Below, one piece after another: positions 20,887 through 28,704 of a stretch of DNA of 64,000 nt; position 1 is the stretch's first letter, and every line of letters begins with the position of its first letter. The stretch is from a virus. Made by a program: the position numbers and the translations under genes. Under the pieces are notes generated by a model. That model was not told the origin of the DNA. It saw only the letters and a list, made by a program, of their open reading frames with translations, and did no database searches. The DNA is taken from positions 1 through 64,000 of the IMG/VR virus record IMGVR_UViG_3300035182_000347. The stretch is one strand, 5' to 3'.

Positions 20887-22094
20887 GCCGAGGCAAGCCA
20901 ACTCACGCTGACAAGCTAGAACGCTGGCTCGGCAAGGATCAGGTCGAGCGTATTTCGCGCGAGTTCAAATCCTTCTACTGGCCTGTGCCGGTCAATGGCG
21001 TACCGGGCAAGGTGTTCGTCATGCCAGGCGGTGACTTCGCCGGAGAGATTCAGGCCGGCAGTTTCATGTCAGCGGCGGACGGCGCAGCCATGACCATCAA
21101 GAAACTGAAAGCCAAGATTGACGCCAAGGTGCGCGCAAGCAAGGCGCTGATGACGCTGGCCGACATCCTGCACGCCGAAGATCGGCGCATGTTTTCCGTC
21201 GGGGCCTTCGCCTCGATTGACGCCGTGGTCGCCGCCTATACTGGCGGAAAAGGTCAGTCCGTCATGTTCCAGAAAACCGGCGTTGCCTCGAACGCCATCG
21301 GAAACGCCAACGATCTTTGGACGCGGGCAGGCTTCCCTAGTGCAGGCGCAGCAGGATCGGCAGCACCGGTCGGCAAAGGCTGGTCGAAGAATGACAATGG
21401 TGCGTTACCCTACCTCAACACGGCCAGTGTTGATGCGAACCACTACTTGAATTGGGCGTTGACCGCCTCCGTAGCCAATAACTCGCTATTGCTCTACGAC
21501 CGCCTGTTCTCGGTTGCCAAGACCATGAACAGCACGACGGCCGAAGCGGTAACCGGTGTGCCGTCGCGCTACCAGAATACGTCGAGCAGCGCCGTAGAGT
21601 ACGCGGGCGGAAACTTCATCACCATCTCCAACCCGACAACGGTGCTTGCATCGACGGCGCACAACGTTACGGCGGCTGGTACTGCCGTCTGGAACTACAC
21701 CAATCAAGTGGGGACGAGCGGCAGGAACCTCAACCACAACGGCACGGCCGTTCAGACGCTCGCAGGAGTGTCTGCCTGCGTGGTGGGTGGTATCGACCTT
21801 GCAGTGGGCAGTTGGTTCATTCCGTTGGCTGCTGGTGACAGCGGCATTGCCTCGCTGCAACAGATGCAACTGTCGGCCTCTGTGGCGACCGGAACACTTG
21901 ACGCTGTGATCGGTCATCCGATTGCCATCAATGCCTGCCCGATAGCGAACATTGCCTGCCTGGACGATGGCCTTTATACGGCTATGAACCTGACCACTAT
22001 TCTTGACGATGCCTGCCTGTCGTTCATCGAATTGCCGAAGCCGGCGACCTCGGCCACGAACTATAGCGGCCTGCTGCGTTATGTAAGCGAGTGA
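20862..22094 (+). CDS. putative phage structural protein (410 aa)
   Basis: The first 90 residues are a charged helical domain (ERWLGKDQVERISREFKSFY). The rest is Ala/Ser/Thr/Asn-rich beta structure (STTAEAVTGVPSRYQNTSSS, then NFITISNPTTVLASTAHNVT) such as is seen in fibre or head-decoration proteins. No family recognised. Start may be ATG 20862 or ATG 20874; neither has a good ribosome binding site. Neighbours suggest a virion component. Confidence 0.6.
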   Translation: MDVAMHAISRGKPTHADKLERWLGKDQVERISREFKSFYWPVPVNGVPGKVFVMPGGDFAGEIQAGSFMSAADGAAMTIKKLKAKIDAKVRASKALMTLADILHAEDRRMFSVGAFASIDAVVAAYTGGKGQSVMFQKTGVASNAIGNANDLWTRAGFPSAGAAGSAAPVGKGWSKNDNGALPYLNTASVDANHYLNWALTASVANNSLLLYDRLFSVAKTMNSTTAEAVTGVPSRYQNTSSSAVEYAGGNFITISNPTTVLASTAHNVTAAGTAVWNYTNQVGTSGRNLNHNGTAVQTLAGVSACVVGGIDLAVGSWFIPLAAGDSGIASLQQMQLSASVATGTLDAVIGHPIAINACPIANIACLDDGLYTAMNLTTILDDACLSFIELPKPATSATNYSGLLRYVSE

Positions 22095-22102
22095 GGTGAC
22101 GC

Positions 22103-24052
22103 ATGGCGGCACGTGACTTGCTCCGGCTCCGGCTCCGGCTCCGGGGCGGCGGTGTCATACTTGCACCGAAAGGCGACTCGCTTGCCCCTGCTGTGCTGCC
22201 GATTAAGTTTCCCGGAGCGCAACTGGTCGGAGCGGCGTCTGTTCAATCGAACGCAGCAGCGACCGGTGTACTTTCGCAAACTCATAACCTTGTCGGCGCG
22301 ACCAGCACGCAAGGCGGCATATCGGCGGCCGGGATCGTTGTCCAGCTACACGATCTCATTGGAGCGTCAAGCTCACAACCGAATGCAACGTCGACGGGAT
22401 CGGCGACGCTGGTATATAACCTCGCTGGAACGCCGGCCTCGCAGTCATCGATAGCAGCGACCGGCGCGGTAACTCAAACGCACGTCATTTTTGGGGCCAC
22501 AACGGATCAGGCGGGTGTTTCGGCTACTGGCGTAGCTACGCAAGCGCACCAACTGGCCGGATCGACTACCGCGCAAGCAAATACCACCAGCACCGGTGCG
22601 CTGGAAGCCACTTCCATAAGTTTATCCGGTGCGCCGTGCTCTCAAGGGGCTGTCGGCAGTACGGGCTCAGCTTCGCAGTCTCATGTTATAGCGGGCGCAG
22701 CGTCAAATCAGGCGCAGGCTTCTGCTACTGGAGCTATTGCGCAAGTTCATGCGCTGGCAGGGAGCGCCTCTGCACAAGCCAACTCAGCAGCCACAGGAAT
22801 AGAAACACAGATTCACGTTTTAGTTGGCGCTCCCGCAATCCAGGCTAACGGCAGCGGTATCGGCGTCATCACTCAACTGGCTCAGCTAGTCGGCGCGACG
22901 AGTACGAATTCCAGTACATCATCAGCGGGCGCAGTTGCGCAAATCCACACCTTGCTTGGCGCTGCCTGCACACAAAGCCAATCAGCGGCAACAGGCGCGG
23001 AGACGCAAATTCACGTCTTGGCGGCAGTGTCATGCAGCCAGTCCAGCGCGAGTGGCACTGGTTCGATCACGCAAGCTGTGCAATTGTCAGGCGCAACGAA
23101 CGGGCAAACAAATGCGGCCGGTACTGGAAATATTGCGCAGGTGCATGCGATTTCTGCTGCAGCCTGCGTGCAGGGCGCTGTGGCAGCGATTGCGGCTATT
23201 ACGCAGGTGCATGCGCTTTCTGGCGCAGCAAGTGCAAATAGCGCATCAAGTGCGTCCGGTGCGGTAGCGCAAGTTCATTCGCTGGTTGGTACAGGAAGCG
23301 CGCAGACTAATGCGACCAGTGTGGCGGCTCTGGGCGAATTGATCATCTACATAGCCGGGGCTACGAGCTCGCAGGGCAATGTTTCGAGCAGCGCGACGGT
23401 AACACAGGCGCAGATGCTGGTCGGCGCGAATTCAGCGCAATCCGCCGTCTCACCAGGTCCGACTATCACGGCGTCTTATGTCTTGACCGTTGGCGCTTCC
23501 GCTCAAGCAAATAGCGCGCTCTCTGGCGCGGTGACACTGGTACAACAACTGGTTGGCTCTGCGTCATCGCAAACGAATCAGACATCAACAGGTCAAGTTA
23601 GTAACGAGATAATTTTGGCTGGTGCACCATGCAGTCAATCTGAAAGCTCGGCGGCGGGGGTTGTCGAACAAACTCACATCCTATCGGCCGGGGCGGCTAC
23701 TCAGATAGTGCTATCGAGCGGCATGGCGATAACGCAGGAACACGCCATCATCTGCGCGCCAAGCGTGCAGGACAGCATTGCCGACTCATCAAGAATCGTT
23801 CAGGAATACCTGTTGTATGGTGCAAGCGGACTACAAATAAATAGTGCAGCCGCAGCCGTTGTGGCGATTACCTTTCTGCGGTACAAAACGCTCGCCAGCG
23901 TCTCGGCCAATAGATCGATGGTTGAGGCGTCTGCCAACAGGACGCTAGCCAGCGTATCGACCAATAGATCGATGGTTGAGGCGTCTACCAACAGGACGCT
24001 AGCCAGCGTCTTGGCCAACAGATTATTTTCAGAAACAACTATCGAGGCATAG
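22103..24052 (+). CDS. 22-residue tandem-repeat structural protein (649 aa)
   Basis: After a short Arg/Leu-rich start it is almost entirely about 25 tandem units of 22 residues with the pattern L-x-G-A-x-S-x-Q-(6x)-T-G-x-(3x)-Q-x-H-x (for example LVGATSTQGGISAAGIVVQL). This predicts a regular beta-solenoid or fibre shaft. The C terminus has two and a half copies of an 18-residue repeat (ASVSANRSMVEA). Probably a fibre or surface rod of the virion. GAGG precedes the ATG. Repeat variation may change length by recombination. Confidence 0.65.
   Translation: MAARDLLRLRLRLRGGGVILAPKGDSLAPAVLPIKFPGAQLVGAASVQSNAAATGVLSQTHNLVGATSTQGGISAAGIVVQLHDLIGASSSQPNATSTGSATLVYNLAGTPASQSSIAATGAVTQTHVIFGATTDQAGVSATGVATQAHQLAGSTTAQANTTSTGALEATSISLSGAPCSQGAVGSTGSASQSHVIAGAASNQAQASATGAIAQVHALAGSASAQANSAATGIETQIHVLVGAPAIQANGSGIGVITQLAQLVGATSTNSSTSSAGAVAQIHTLLGAACTQSQSAATGAETQIHVLAAVSCSQSSASGTGSITQAVQLSGATNGQTNAAGTGNIAQVHAISAAACVQGAVAAIAAITQVHALSGAASANSASSASGAVAQVHSLVGTGSAQTNATSVAALGELIIYIAGATSSQGNVSSSATVTQAQMLVGANSAQSAVSPGPTITASYVLTVGASAQANSALSGAVTLVQQLVGSASSQTNQTSTGQVSNEIILAGAPCSQSESSAAGVVEQTHILSAGAATQIVLSSGMAITQEHAIICAPSVQDSIADSSRIVQEYLLYGASGLQINSAAAAVVAITFLRYKTLASVSANRSMVEASANRTLASVSTNRSMVEASTNRTLASVLANRLFSETTIEA
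22121..22144 (+). repeat. hexanucleotide microsatellite (CTCCGG)x4
   Basis: Four perfect CTCCGG units coding for Leu-Arg pairs at the start of the 22-residue-repeat protein. Gain or loss of units would keep the frame. Confidence 0.9.
22201..23880 (+). repeat. 66-bp coding tandem repeats (22 aa units)
   Basis: About 25 degenerate units inside the gene at 22103. They are conserved mainly at the GGCGC (Gly-Ala) and CAA/CAG...CAT/CAC (Gln...His) positions. Confidence 0.75.
23888..24020 (+). repeat. 54-bp tandem repeat, 2.5 copies
   Basis: Units 23888-23941 and 23942-23995 differ at only a few positions; a partial third unit runs 23996-24020. It codes for TLASVSxNRSMVEASxNR. Recent duplication is implied by the high identity. 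Confidence 0.85.
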
Positions 24053-24054
24053 CC

Positions 24055-24381
24055 ATGAACACACTCATTACGGGAGACGACACGCAAGTGCCGATGACTC
24101 TACTGAAAAATGGAGAGACGTTCGCGATTAATCCGGCCGCGATCATAAAGGCGCGCTTGGTATCCACGAATCATGTCTATCCACTGACGGACGACATTGA
24201 ACAATCATTCTCCGATCCAGGCGGGGATTGGTCTAAGTCGTTGGTCATGATTCAGTTGCCAGGAAGCGCTACGGTGCACGTCGGGCAGCAAGGGCCGGCG
24301 CTACTCGAAGTGCAAGTAGATGACAACGGGAAAGTGACATGGTTCACGGACATCAACATTGTTCTCGGGCAGATACCGTAA
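24055..24381 (+). CDS. hypothetical protein, BppU-N-like (108 aa)
   Basis: Beta-sandwich-like sequence: DDTQVPMTLLKNGETFAI at the start and ALLEVQVDDNGKVTWFTDIN near the end. The 'what is specified, what is allowed, ramp to units of measure' layout resembles N-terminal domains of baseplate or upper-fibre proteins. It follows the repeat protein by 2 bases and may connect it to the virion. Family assignment is tentative. Confidence 0.5.
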   Translation: MNTLITGDDTQVPMTLLKNGETFAINPAAIIKARLVSTNHVYPLTDDIEQSFSDPGGDWSKSLVMIQLPGSATVHVGQQGPALLEVQVDDNGKVTWFTDINIVLGQIP

Positions 24382-24494
24382 TGGGCAACATGAACAACCT
24401 GGACTTTGGCGACCTGCTTCTGAAGGGTGCGCGCTGCCTAGCTTGTCGTGACGCCACACTAGGCGCATGTGCGAAAACCACGATGCCCTACTGA
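24381..24494 (+). CDS. possible 37-aa Cys-containing protein
   Basis: The ATG overlaps the preceding TAA (TAATG). It encodes CLACRDATLGAC near the end, which could be a small metal site. The promoter element at 24445 lies inside it and the 3' end overlaps the next gene by 28 bases. The frame may exist only by chance. Confidence 0.35.
   Translation: MGNMNNLDFGDLLLKGARCLACRDATLGACAKTTMPY
24445..24466 (+). promoter_or_regulatory. late promoter-like element, leaderless type (2)
   Basis: GTCGTGACGCCACACTAGG, 13 bases from GTCGTGACG to the ATG at 24467. -10-like CACACT ends 6 bases before the ATG. No ribosome binding site. Confidence 0.75.
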
Positions 24495-25582
24495 AAGCCA
24501 AGCCACCAGACGATCACGACATCTGGGGGCCGCATGAGTCCCCCTTTATTCGCGACCTGATCGAGCGCTGGACAAGCGACGGGCTGGAGCGATTCGGCCA
24601 GACAAGCGCAGAATTGCTGTTGTGGGTAGCGGGCAAGATGCACAAGCCTGGCCCGTCTGTAATTCGTCCCGGACCCATGCTGCGCTGGTCGGCTGAAGAC
24701 CTGGCCAGAGTCAAGCAATTCCTTGAGGCATTGCCGCCTGAAGCCTTTACCATCAATGAATGGATGCTGGTAGTCGACTATCTGTTCCAGCGCTACCTGC
24801 CAGCCGACGCCATGATGCAAGAATCGCAATGGCAGATTGCGCGAGCCTCAATGATGGGGCGCGTGCAATCGAACATTGCCGCCATGTCTGCCGCCTCTGC
24901 TGCGCATATTGCCATGACGATTCCGGCCAGCGTGCCAGATATTGAGACGCAATTCGGCATCAGCGAGATACAGAGAGCCGCGATTGAGTTCGGTCAGGCG
25001 CGGTGCGCGCAGTACGTAACCAACGTCACCGACGGTCTTCGCGGCCGCATCAAGCTGGCCATTACTGACTGGCAGGAGCAAAAGTTCCTCGGCACGCCAT
25101 CAAAAATTGCCAAGCAAGACCTGCAATCCAAGCTGCTGGATCAGTTCGGCGAGGCCAATCGAGACTGGCGAAGGATCGCCATCACGGAAGCCGGCGAAGC
25201 GGCGAATCAGGGGTTCATCGGGGCGCAACCGTTCGGGACGCAGGTCAAGCGGATTGAGCAGTACCGGGGTGTATGCCCGTTTTGCGCCTCTATCGACGGC
25301 AAAATCTATACCGTGGTATCGCCAGATAAGCACGACAAAGATGGCGATACCGAGGTCTGGGCGGGAAAGAACAACATCGGCCGATCAGCGGCACAGCGCA
25401 AGCGCACGGCGGATGGCTGGGTGAATCGAGTAAAGAATGAAATGCTGTGGGCTCCGGCAGGGCTTGCGCATCCGCATTGTCGCGGGCGCTGGGTTCGAGT
25501 CAATCTTCCCACACTCCCGATTGATGCTGAATTATCTAGTTGGCTACGACAACAAACTGAAGCGAGAAAAAAGAATGGCTGA
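24467..25582 (+). CDS. minor head protein, Mu F / SPP1 gp7-like (371 aa)
   Basis: Head morphogenesis protein. ITEAGEAANQGFIGAQPFGT, then YRGVCPFCASIDGKIYTV and LAHPHCRGRWVRV form the conserved C-terminal core with Cys/His residues. The N-terminal half is helical. Such proteins act with the portal in capsid assembly and are often ejected with DNA. It lies 4 kb after the portal with fibre-like genes in between, which is an unusual order. Confidence 0.75.
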   Translation: MCENHDALLKAKPPDDHDIWGPHESPFIRDLIERWTSDGLERFGQTSAELLLWVAGKMHKPGPSVIRPGPMLRWSAEDLARVKQFLEALPPEAFTINEWMLVVDYLFQRYLPADAMMQESQWQIARASMMGRVQSNIAAMSAASAAHIAMTIPASVPDIETQFGISEIQRAAIEFGQARCAQYVTNVTDGLRGRIKLAITDWQEQKFLGTPSKIAKQDLQSKLLDQFGEANRDWRRIAITEAGEAANQGFIGAQPFGTQVKRIEQYRGVCPFCASIDGKIYTVVSPDKHDKDGDTEVWAGKNNIGRSAAQRKRTADGWVNRVKNEMLWAPAGLAHPHCRGRWVRVNLPTLPIDAELSSWLRQQTEARKKNG

Positions 25583-25787
25583 TGAGGTCGATCAAGCAAA
25601 TGACAGGGCGCTGCGGGATAACGACTTATGCGTGAGTATGGCACGCGATGCGGCGGCGAGAATACCTGTGGGCGAGGCTGGTGATTGTGATACCTGCGGG
25701 TCTTGGAATGGACGCCTTGTTGGCGGCATGTGCTCCCCATGCCGAGATCGTTACTCACGAATGGAGGCTATCAATGGAAAACCGTAA
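25575..25787 (+). CDS. TraR/DksA-type zinc finger protein (70 aa)
   Basis: Begins MADEVDQANDRALRDNDLCV, the helix with the D-x-A tip typical of TraR, and has the C4 zinc motif CDTCGSWNGRLVGGMCSPC. TraR-type proteins bind in the RNA polymerase secondary channel and reprogram host promoters. The short length (70 aa) fits TraR. Start is fixed by this N terminus and overlaps the end of the minor head gene. It may help switch transcription towards phage late genes. Confidence 0.8.
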   Translation: MADEVDQANDRALRDNDLCVSMARDAAARIPVGEAGDCDTCGSWNGRLVGGMCSPCRDRYSRMEAINGKP

Positions 25788-27843
25788 AATGATGATCATC
25801 GTAACCGGCGAACTCGCCAAGTCGTATGTGTCTGCACATATCCGCACCCTACCCAGCGGCAAAGTGATTCAGATTAAGGCGCACAATGACCGGCGCAGCA
25901 AGAAAGTCGAGCCAGGCGAGGATTCGCGCACGCCGGATATGTTCAGGTCGCCATCGAAGCCCATGCCCAAGCGCGACATTCCTGACGAGTGCTGGCGCAA
26001 TCCAGAGAAATGCACGCCAGATTTGTTCAGCGGGGATACGGAGCTAGAGGAAACGCAGAAAGTAGGCGCTGGCGGGACGGCGGTACCGAAGGAAGGATTG
26101 GAAGTTGTTCCGCTGAAAGACGTTCTTGCTAATCGTGAAGCGGAATTGGATGCCGTAGAGGCGGATTACGCAGAACAGCTAAAGGGATTTATCGGTGATC
26201 TTTCCGCATTGGATAGCAAAGTAACGCCTGTTCGAGGAAAAAAGGAAAATAAAGATGCCTTGAATGAACGCGCTGGCAAGGCACGTCGGGATTACGAGCA
26301 AAGGATGCGCGACATAAGCATCAAGTACGATAAGATCATCAAGTTGCACCCGGAAGAGATTGCACGCAGAGCAGAGTCAAAACGCATCAACGAAGCCGCT
26401 GCCGCATCCTTACCTGCGAAGATGGGCGCTGGAACTACAGACCGGATGACCAAATCCAAGCCGCGCACCCTGTTCGTTAAATCCCACATCAAGCAATTCA
26501 CCCGCAAAGACGGCACCATCGTCAAAGAACACTACGACAAGCGTACCAAGAAAGCGGAAGCCCTCGTCCCAGGACGCAATCCTGGTGCGCCAGACGAAGG
26601 CAAAGACCCGGAAGACATTCGCGGTTCAGCCCACGGCTACGGCACCCACAACATCGAGGAAGGCGACGCCTTGAAATTCAATGCTGGCGACTTTAAGGGC
26701 GGCGGCAGGGTCAAGTCCGTCGGCAAGGATGGCGCAGTTGTCACTGACGAATCCGGACGCGATCATAACGTGCATTGGCATGAGGTGACGGGATTCAAGG
26801 CGGATCGTGGCGACGGCGGGAAGAAGTCTCCTTCTGATGGCGGCAAGCCCGTGAAAGAAGGCGACGATGAGCCAAATAAGGGTCAAGGGAAGGCGTCAAC
26901 GGTTCTTGGCAAGCAAGAGCCAATCCCAGCCGAATCCTTCAAGGCCAGCGACTATGCAAAGTCGCATGATCAGTCCGACGTGAGCGTCGATAGCATTCTG
27001 GCGAGCTTCCCGGAAGACACGAAGGGGAAGATTGCGAAGGCGGCTGATCGGCTGGCGAACATCGAAGAGACGTTCAAAATGTTTCACGCCGACGGAGAGT
27101 GGACTACTGAGCGGCAAGAGCTGCACAGGAAAATCATGTTTGACGGCGTGGTTGGAAAGGATGAAAACGGGGATGAGGTGAAAATACCTGGGATTCTATC
27201 GCCCGAACGGCAAAAGGCAGCGCGACCACAGGACGGTGATCTGCCCACATTCGTTCTTCTTGGCGGCAGGGGTGGATCGGGGAAGAGCTCTCTCAAGGGG
27301 CTGGTCTATGATCCCGAGCAATGCATCGTCCTGGATGCGGACCATATCAAGTCCATGCTTCCGGAGTACGAAGGATGGAATGCCGCGCAAGTGCACGAGG
27401 AATCCGGCGAACTATTCGATATGGCCGCTGAGTATTCCAGGATCATGGGGCTGAATGTAGTCCTGGACAAGACCATGAAGACCGCCAAATCAGCTGTCTC
27501 CGACGTGCATAAATTCAAAAAAGCAGGCTATCGGACGGAGGCGCATTACATGCACCTGCCGCGCCAAGAGGCAGCGAAGAGGGCTGTTAAGCGGTTTCTA
27601 GATGGCGGCGAGTCTGGTCGGTACGTGCCAGTTGAAATAGTGCTGAGCAACACAGGCAACGAAGATTCTTTTGATCAAGTCAAAGGCATGTGCGATGCCT
27701 GGTCTTTCCATGACAACAACGTGCCTCGCGGATCAAAGCCGATTCTGATTTCCCAGCATGGCGACCCCATTATGAAGCGCAAAGATGTATTGAAGAAGTC
27801 ACTCGGCAAGCGTATTATCTTTGTGAGGAGTGTAGCAAAATGA
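25774..27843 (+). CDS. multidomain protein with zeta-toxin-like kinase domain (689 aa)
   Basis: Residues 1-45 and 225-260 hold two copies of a motif shared by several proteins here (HIRTLPSGKVIQIKAH; FTRKDGTIVKEHYDK). Residues 90-210 are coiled coil. Residues 290-340 are a KOW/SH3-like module (GGGRVKSVGKDGAVVTDESG) as in the portal. Residues 488-689 are a zeta-toxin-type P-loop kinase: FVLLGGRGGSGKSS (Walker A), VLDADHIKSMLPEYEGW, and NVVLDKTMKTAKSA. Zeta kinases phosphorylate UDP-sugars or nucleotides; in phages they occur in polyvalent proteins that are co-injected. GGAGG precedes the ATG. Confidence 0.7.
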   Translation: MENRKMMIIVTGELAKSYVSAHIRTLPSGKVIQIKAHNDRRSKKVEPGEDSRTPDMFRSPSKPMPKRDIPDECWRNPEKCTPDLFSGDTELEETQKVGAGGTAVPKEGLEVVPLKDVLANREAELDAVEADYAEQLKGFIGDLSALDSKVTPVRGKKENKDALNERAGKARRDYEQRMRDISIKYDKIIKLHPEEIARRAESKRINEAAAASLPAKMGAGTTDRMTKSKPRTLFVKSHIKQFTRKDGTIVKEHYDKRTKKAEALVPGRNPGAPDEGKDPEDIRGSAHGYGTHNIEEGDALKFNAGDFKGGGRVKSVGKDGAVVTDESGRDHNVHWHEVTGFKADRGDGGKKSPSDGGKPVKEGDDEPNKGQGKASTVLGKQEPIPAESFKASDYAKSHDQSDVSVDSILASFPEDTKGKIAKAADRLANIEETFKMFHADGEWTTERQELHRKIMFDGVVGKDENGDEVKIPGILSPERQKAARPQDGDLPTFVLLGGRGGSGKSSLKGLVYDPEQCIVLDADHIKSMLPEYEGWNAAQVHEESGELFDMAAEYSRIMGLNVVLDKTMKTAKSAVSDVHKFKKAGYRTEAHYMHLPRQEAAKRAVKRFLDGGESGRYVPVEIVLSNTGNEDSFDQVKGMCDAWSFHDNNVPRGSKPILISQHGDPIMKRKDVLKKSLGKRIIFVRSVAK
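26059..26081 (+). repeat. dispersed 23-bp repeat, copy r1
   Basis: AAAGTAGGCGCTGGCGGGAC plus GGC, within the gene at 25774 (codes for VGAGGTA). One of six copies. Confidence 0.75.
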
Positions 27844-28031
27844 GCGCCAAAGAAAATGCAACAAAAGATCCATTATGGAAGTCTCACCCCGAATTGTTTG
27901 ACGGGTATGACGGTACCGAGCGCGATGGCGAGCGTCAGAAACAGTTCTCTGACTATTGCGCCGAAATGATGAAGTCAGCGCCTGATTACATCAAACAGGC
28001 CGTCGCAGACGGGCAAGGAAAATCAGCCTAA
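27840..28031 (+). CDS. hypothetical acidic protein (63 aa)
   Basis: Short protein starting in the ATGA overlap with the kinase-fusion gene, so translationally coupled. HPELFDGYDGTERDGERQKQ is polar with no known motif. Directly followed by a rho-independent terminator. It might be a partner or antidote of the zeta-like kinase, by analogy with epsilon-zeta pairs, but it does not look like epsilon; this is only a suggestion. Confidence 0.6.
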   Translation: MSAKENATKDPLWKSHPELFDGYDGTERDGERQKQFSDYCAEMMKSAPDYIKQAVADGQGKSA

Positions 28032-28036
28032 CCAAT

Positions 28037-28056
28037 CCGCCCTTCGGGGCGGTTTT
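28037..28056 (+). terminator. rho-independent terminator
   Basis: CCGCCC-TTCG-GGGCGG followed by TTTT. Ends the transcript containing the kinase-fusion gene. Confidence 0.85.
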
Positions 28057-28075
28057 GCCTTTACGGGAGGTGAAG

Positions 28076-28633
28076 GTGTCGCGGTTCGATCAAGCCCTGC
28101 AACTTGCCACTGAAGCCCATGCCGGGCAGGTGCGCAAGAGTACCGACATCCCCTACATCACACACCCGGTAGCCGTCTCCGAGTTGATCCGCAAGTATGG
28201 CGGCGATGAAGATCAGGCGATTGCCGGCCTATTGCATGATGTACTGGAAGACGGTGGTCCGCAATACCGCGAACCAATCAAGGCACACTTCGGCGAGCGC
28301 GTGCTGGGCATGGTCGAAGCCTGTACCGATGGCGTGCCTGATGCAACCGGAAATAAGCCGCCATGGAAGGCGCGCAAGGTGGCGTACCTTGAGCACTTGT
28401 CAGAATCAGCCGGTGATGCGCTACTGGTCTCCGCTTGCGACAAGCTGCACAACATGCAATCCATCCTTTCGGATCGCCGCGACATTGGCGACAAGGTATT
28501 CGACCGATTCACCGCCAGCAAGGCGGAAACGCTGTGGTACTACGGCGAATTGGTGGCAACACTGACTGACCGCGTGCCGGCCAATCTCGCGCATGCCTTG
28601 CGCGCAGCCAACAAGGAACTACAGCAGGCCTAA
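28076..28633 (+). CDS. SpoT/MESH1-like HD hydrolase (185 aa)
   Basis: HD-domain hydrolase resembling the (p)ppGpp hydrolase half of SpoT. QLATEAHAGQVRKSTDIPYI gives the first metal His, YITHPVAV the second, and AGLLHDVLEDG the HD motif. Length equals a stand-alone small alarmone hydrolase. GGGAGG lies 6 bases before GTG 28076, which decides this start. It probably degrades host (p)ppGpp or a related nucleotide signal during infection. Family fit is clear; the substrate is inferred. Confidence 0.75.
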   Translation: MSRFDQALQLATEAHAGQVRKSTDIPYITHPVAVSELIRKYGGDEDQAIAGLLHDVLEDGGPQYREPIKAHFGERVLGMVEACTDGVPDATGNKPPWKARKVAYLEHLSESAGDALLVSACDKLHNMQSILSDRRDIGDKVFDRFTASKAETLWYYGELVATLTDRVPANLAHALRAANKELQQA

Positions 28634-28656
28634 AAAGTCGGCACTGGCTGGGCGGC
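28634..28656 (+). repeat. dispersed 23-bp repeat, copy r3
   Basis: AAAGTCGGCACTGGCTGGGC plus GGC, overlapping the end of the HD hydrolase stop region and ending 5 bases before a GTCGTGAC element. Confidence 0.7.
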
Positions 28657-28661
28657 GAGTA

Positions 28662-28683
28662 GTCGTGACTGCATCATCGCGTA
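28662..28683 (+). promoter_or_regulatory. late promoter-like element (3)
   Basis: GTCGTGACTGCATCATCG. Here the expected start point falls about 20 bases before the ATG at 28705, and no ribosome binding site is evident in that leader. Confidence 0.65.
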
Positions 28684-28704
28684 AACCCACTCTGCGATGC
28701 CGTC

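Noticed and set aside
26422-26445. Partial match to the dispersed repeat (GGGCGCTGGAACTACAG)
   Set aside because: Only the central GGCGCTGG is shared, which is expected by chance in this composition.
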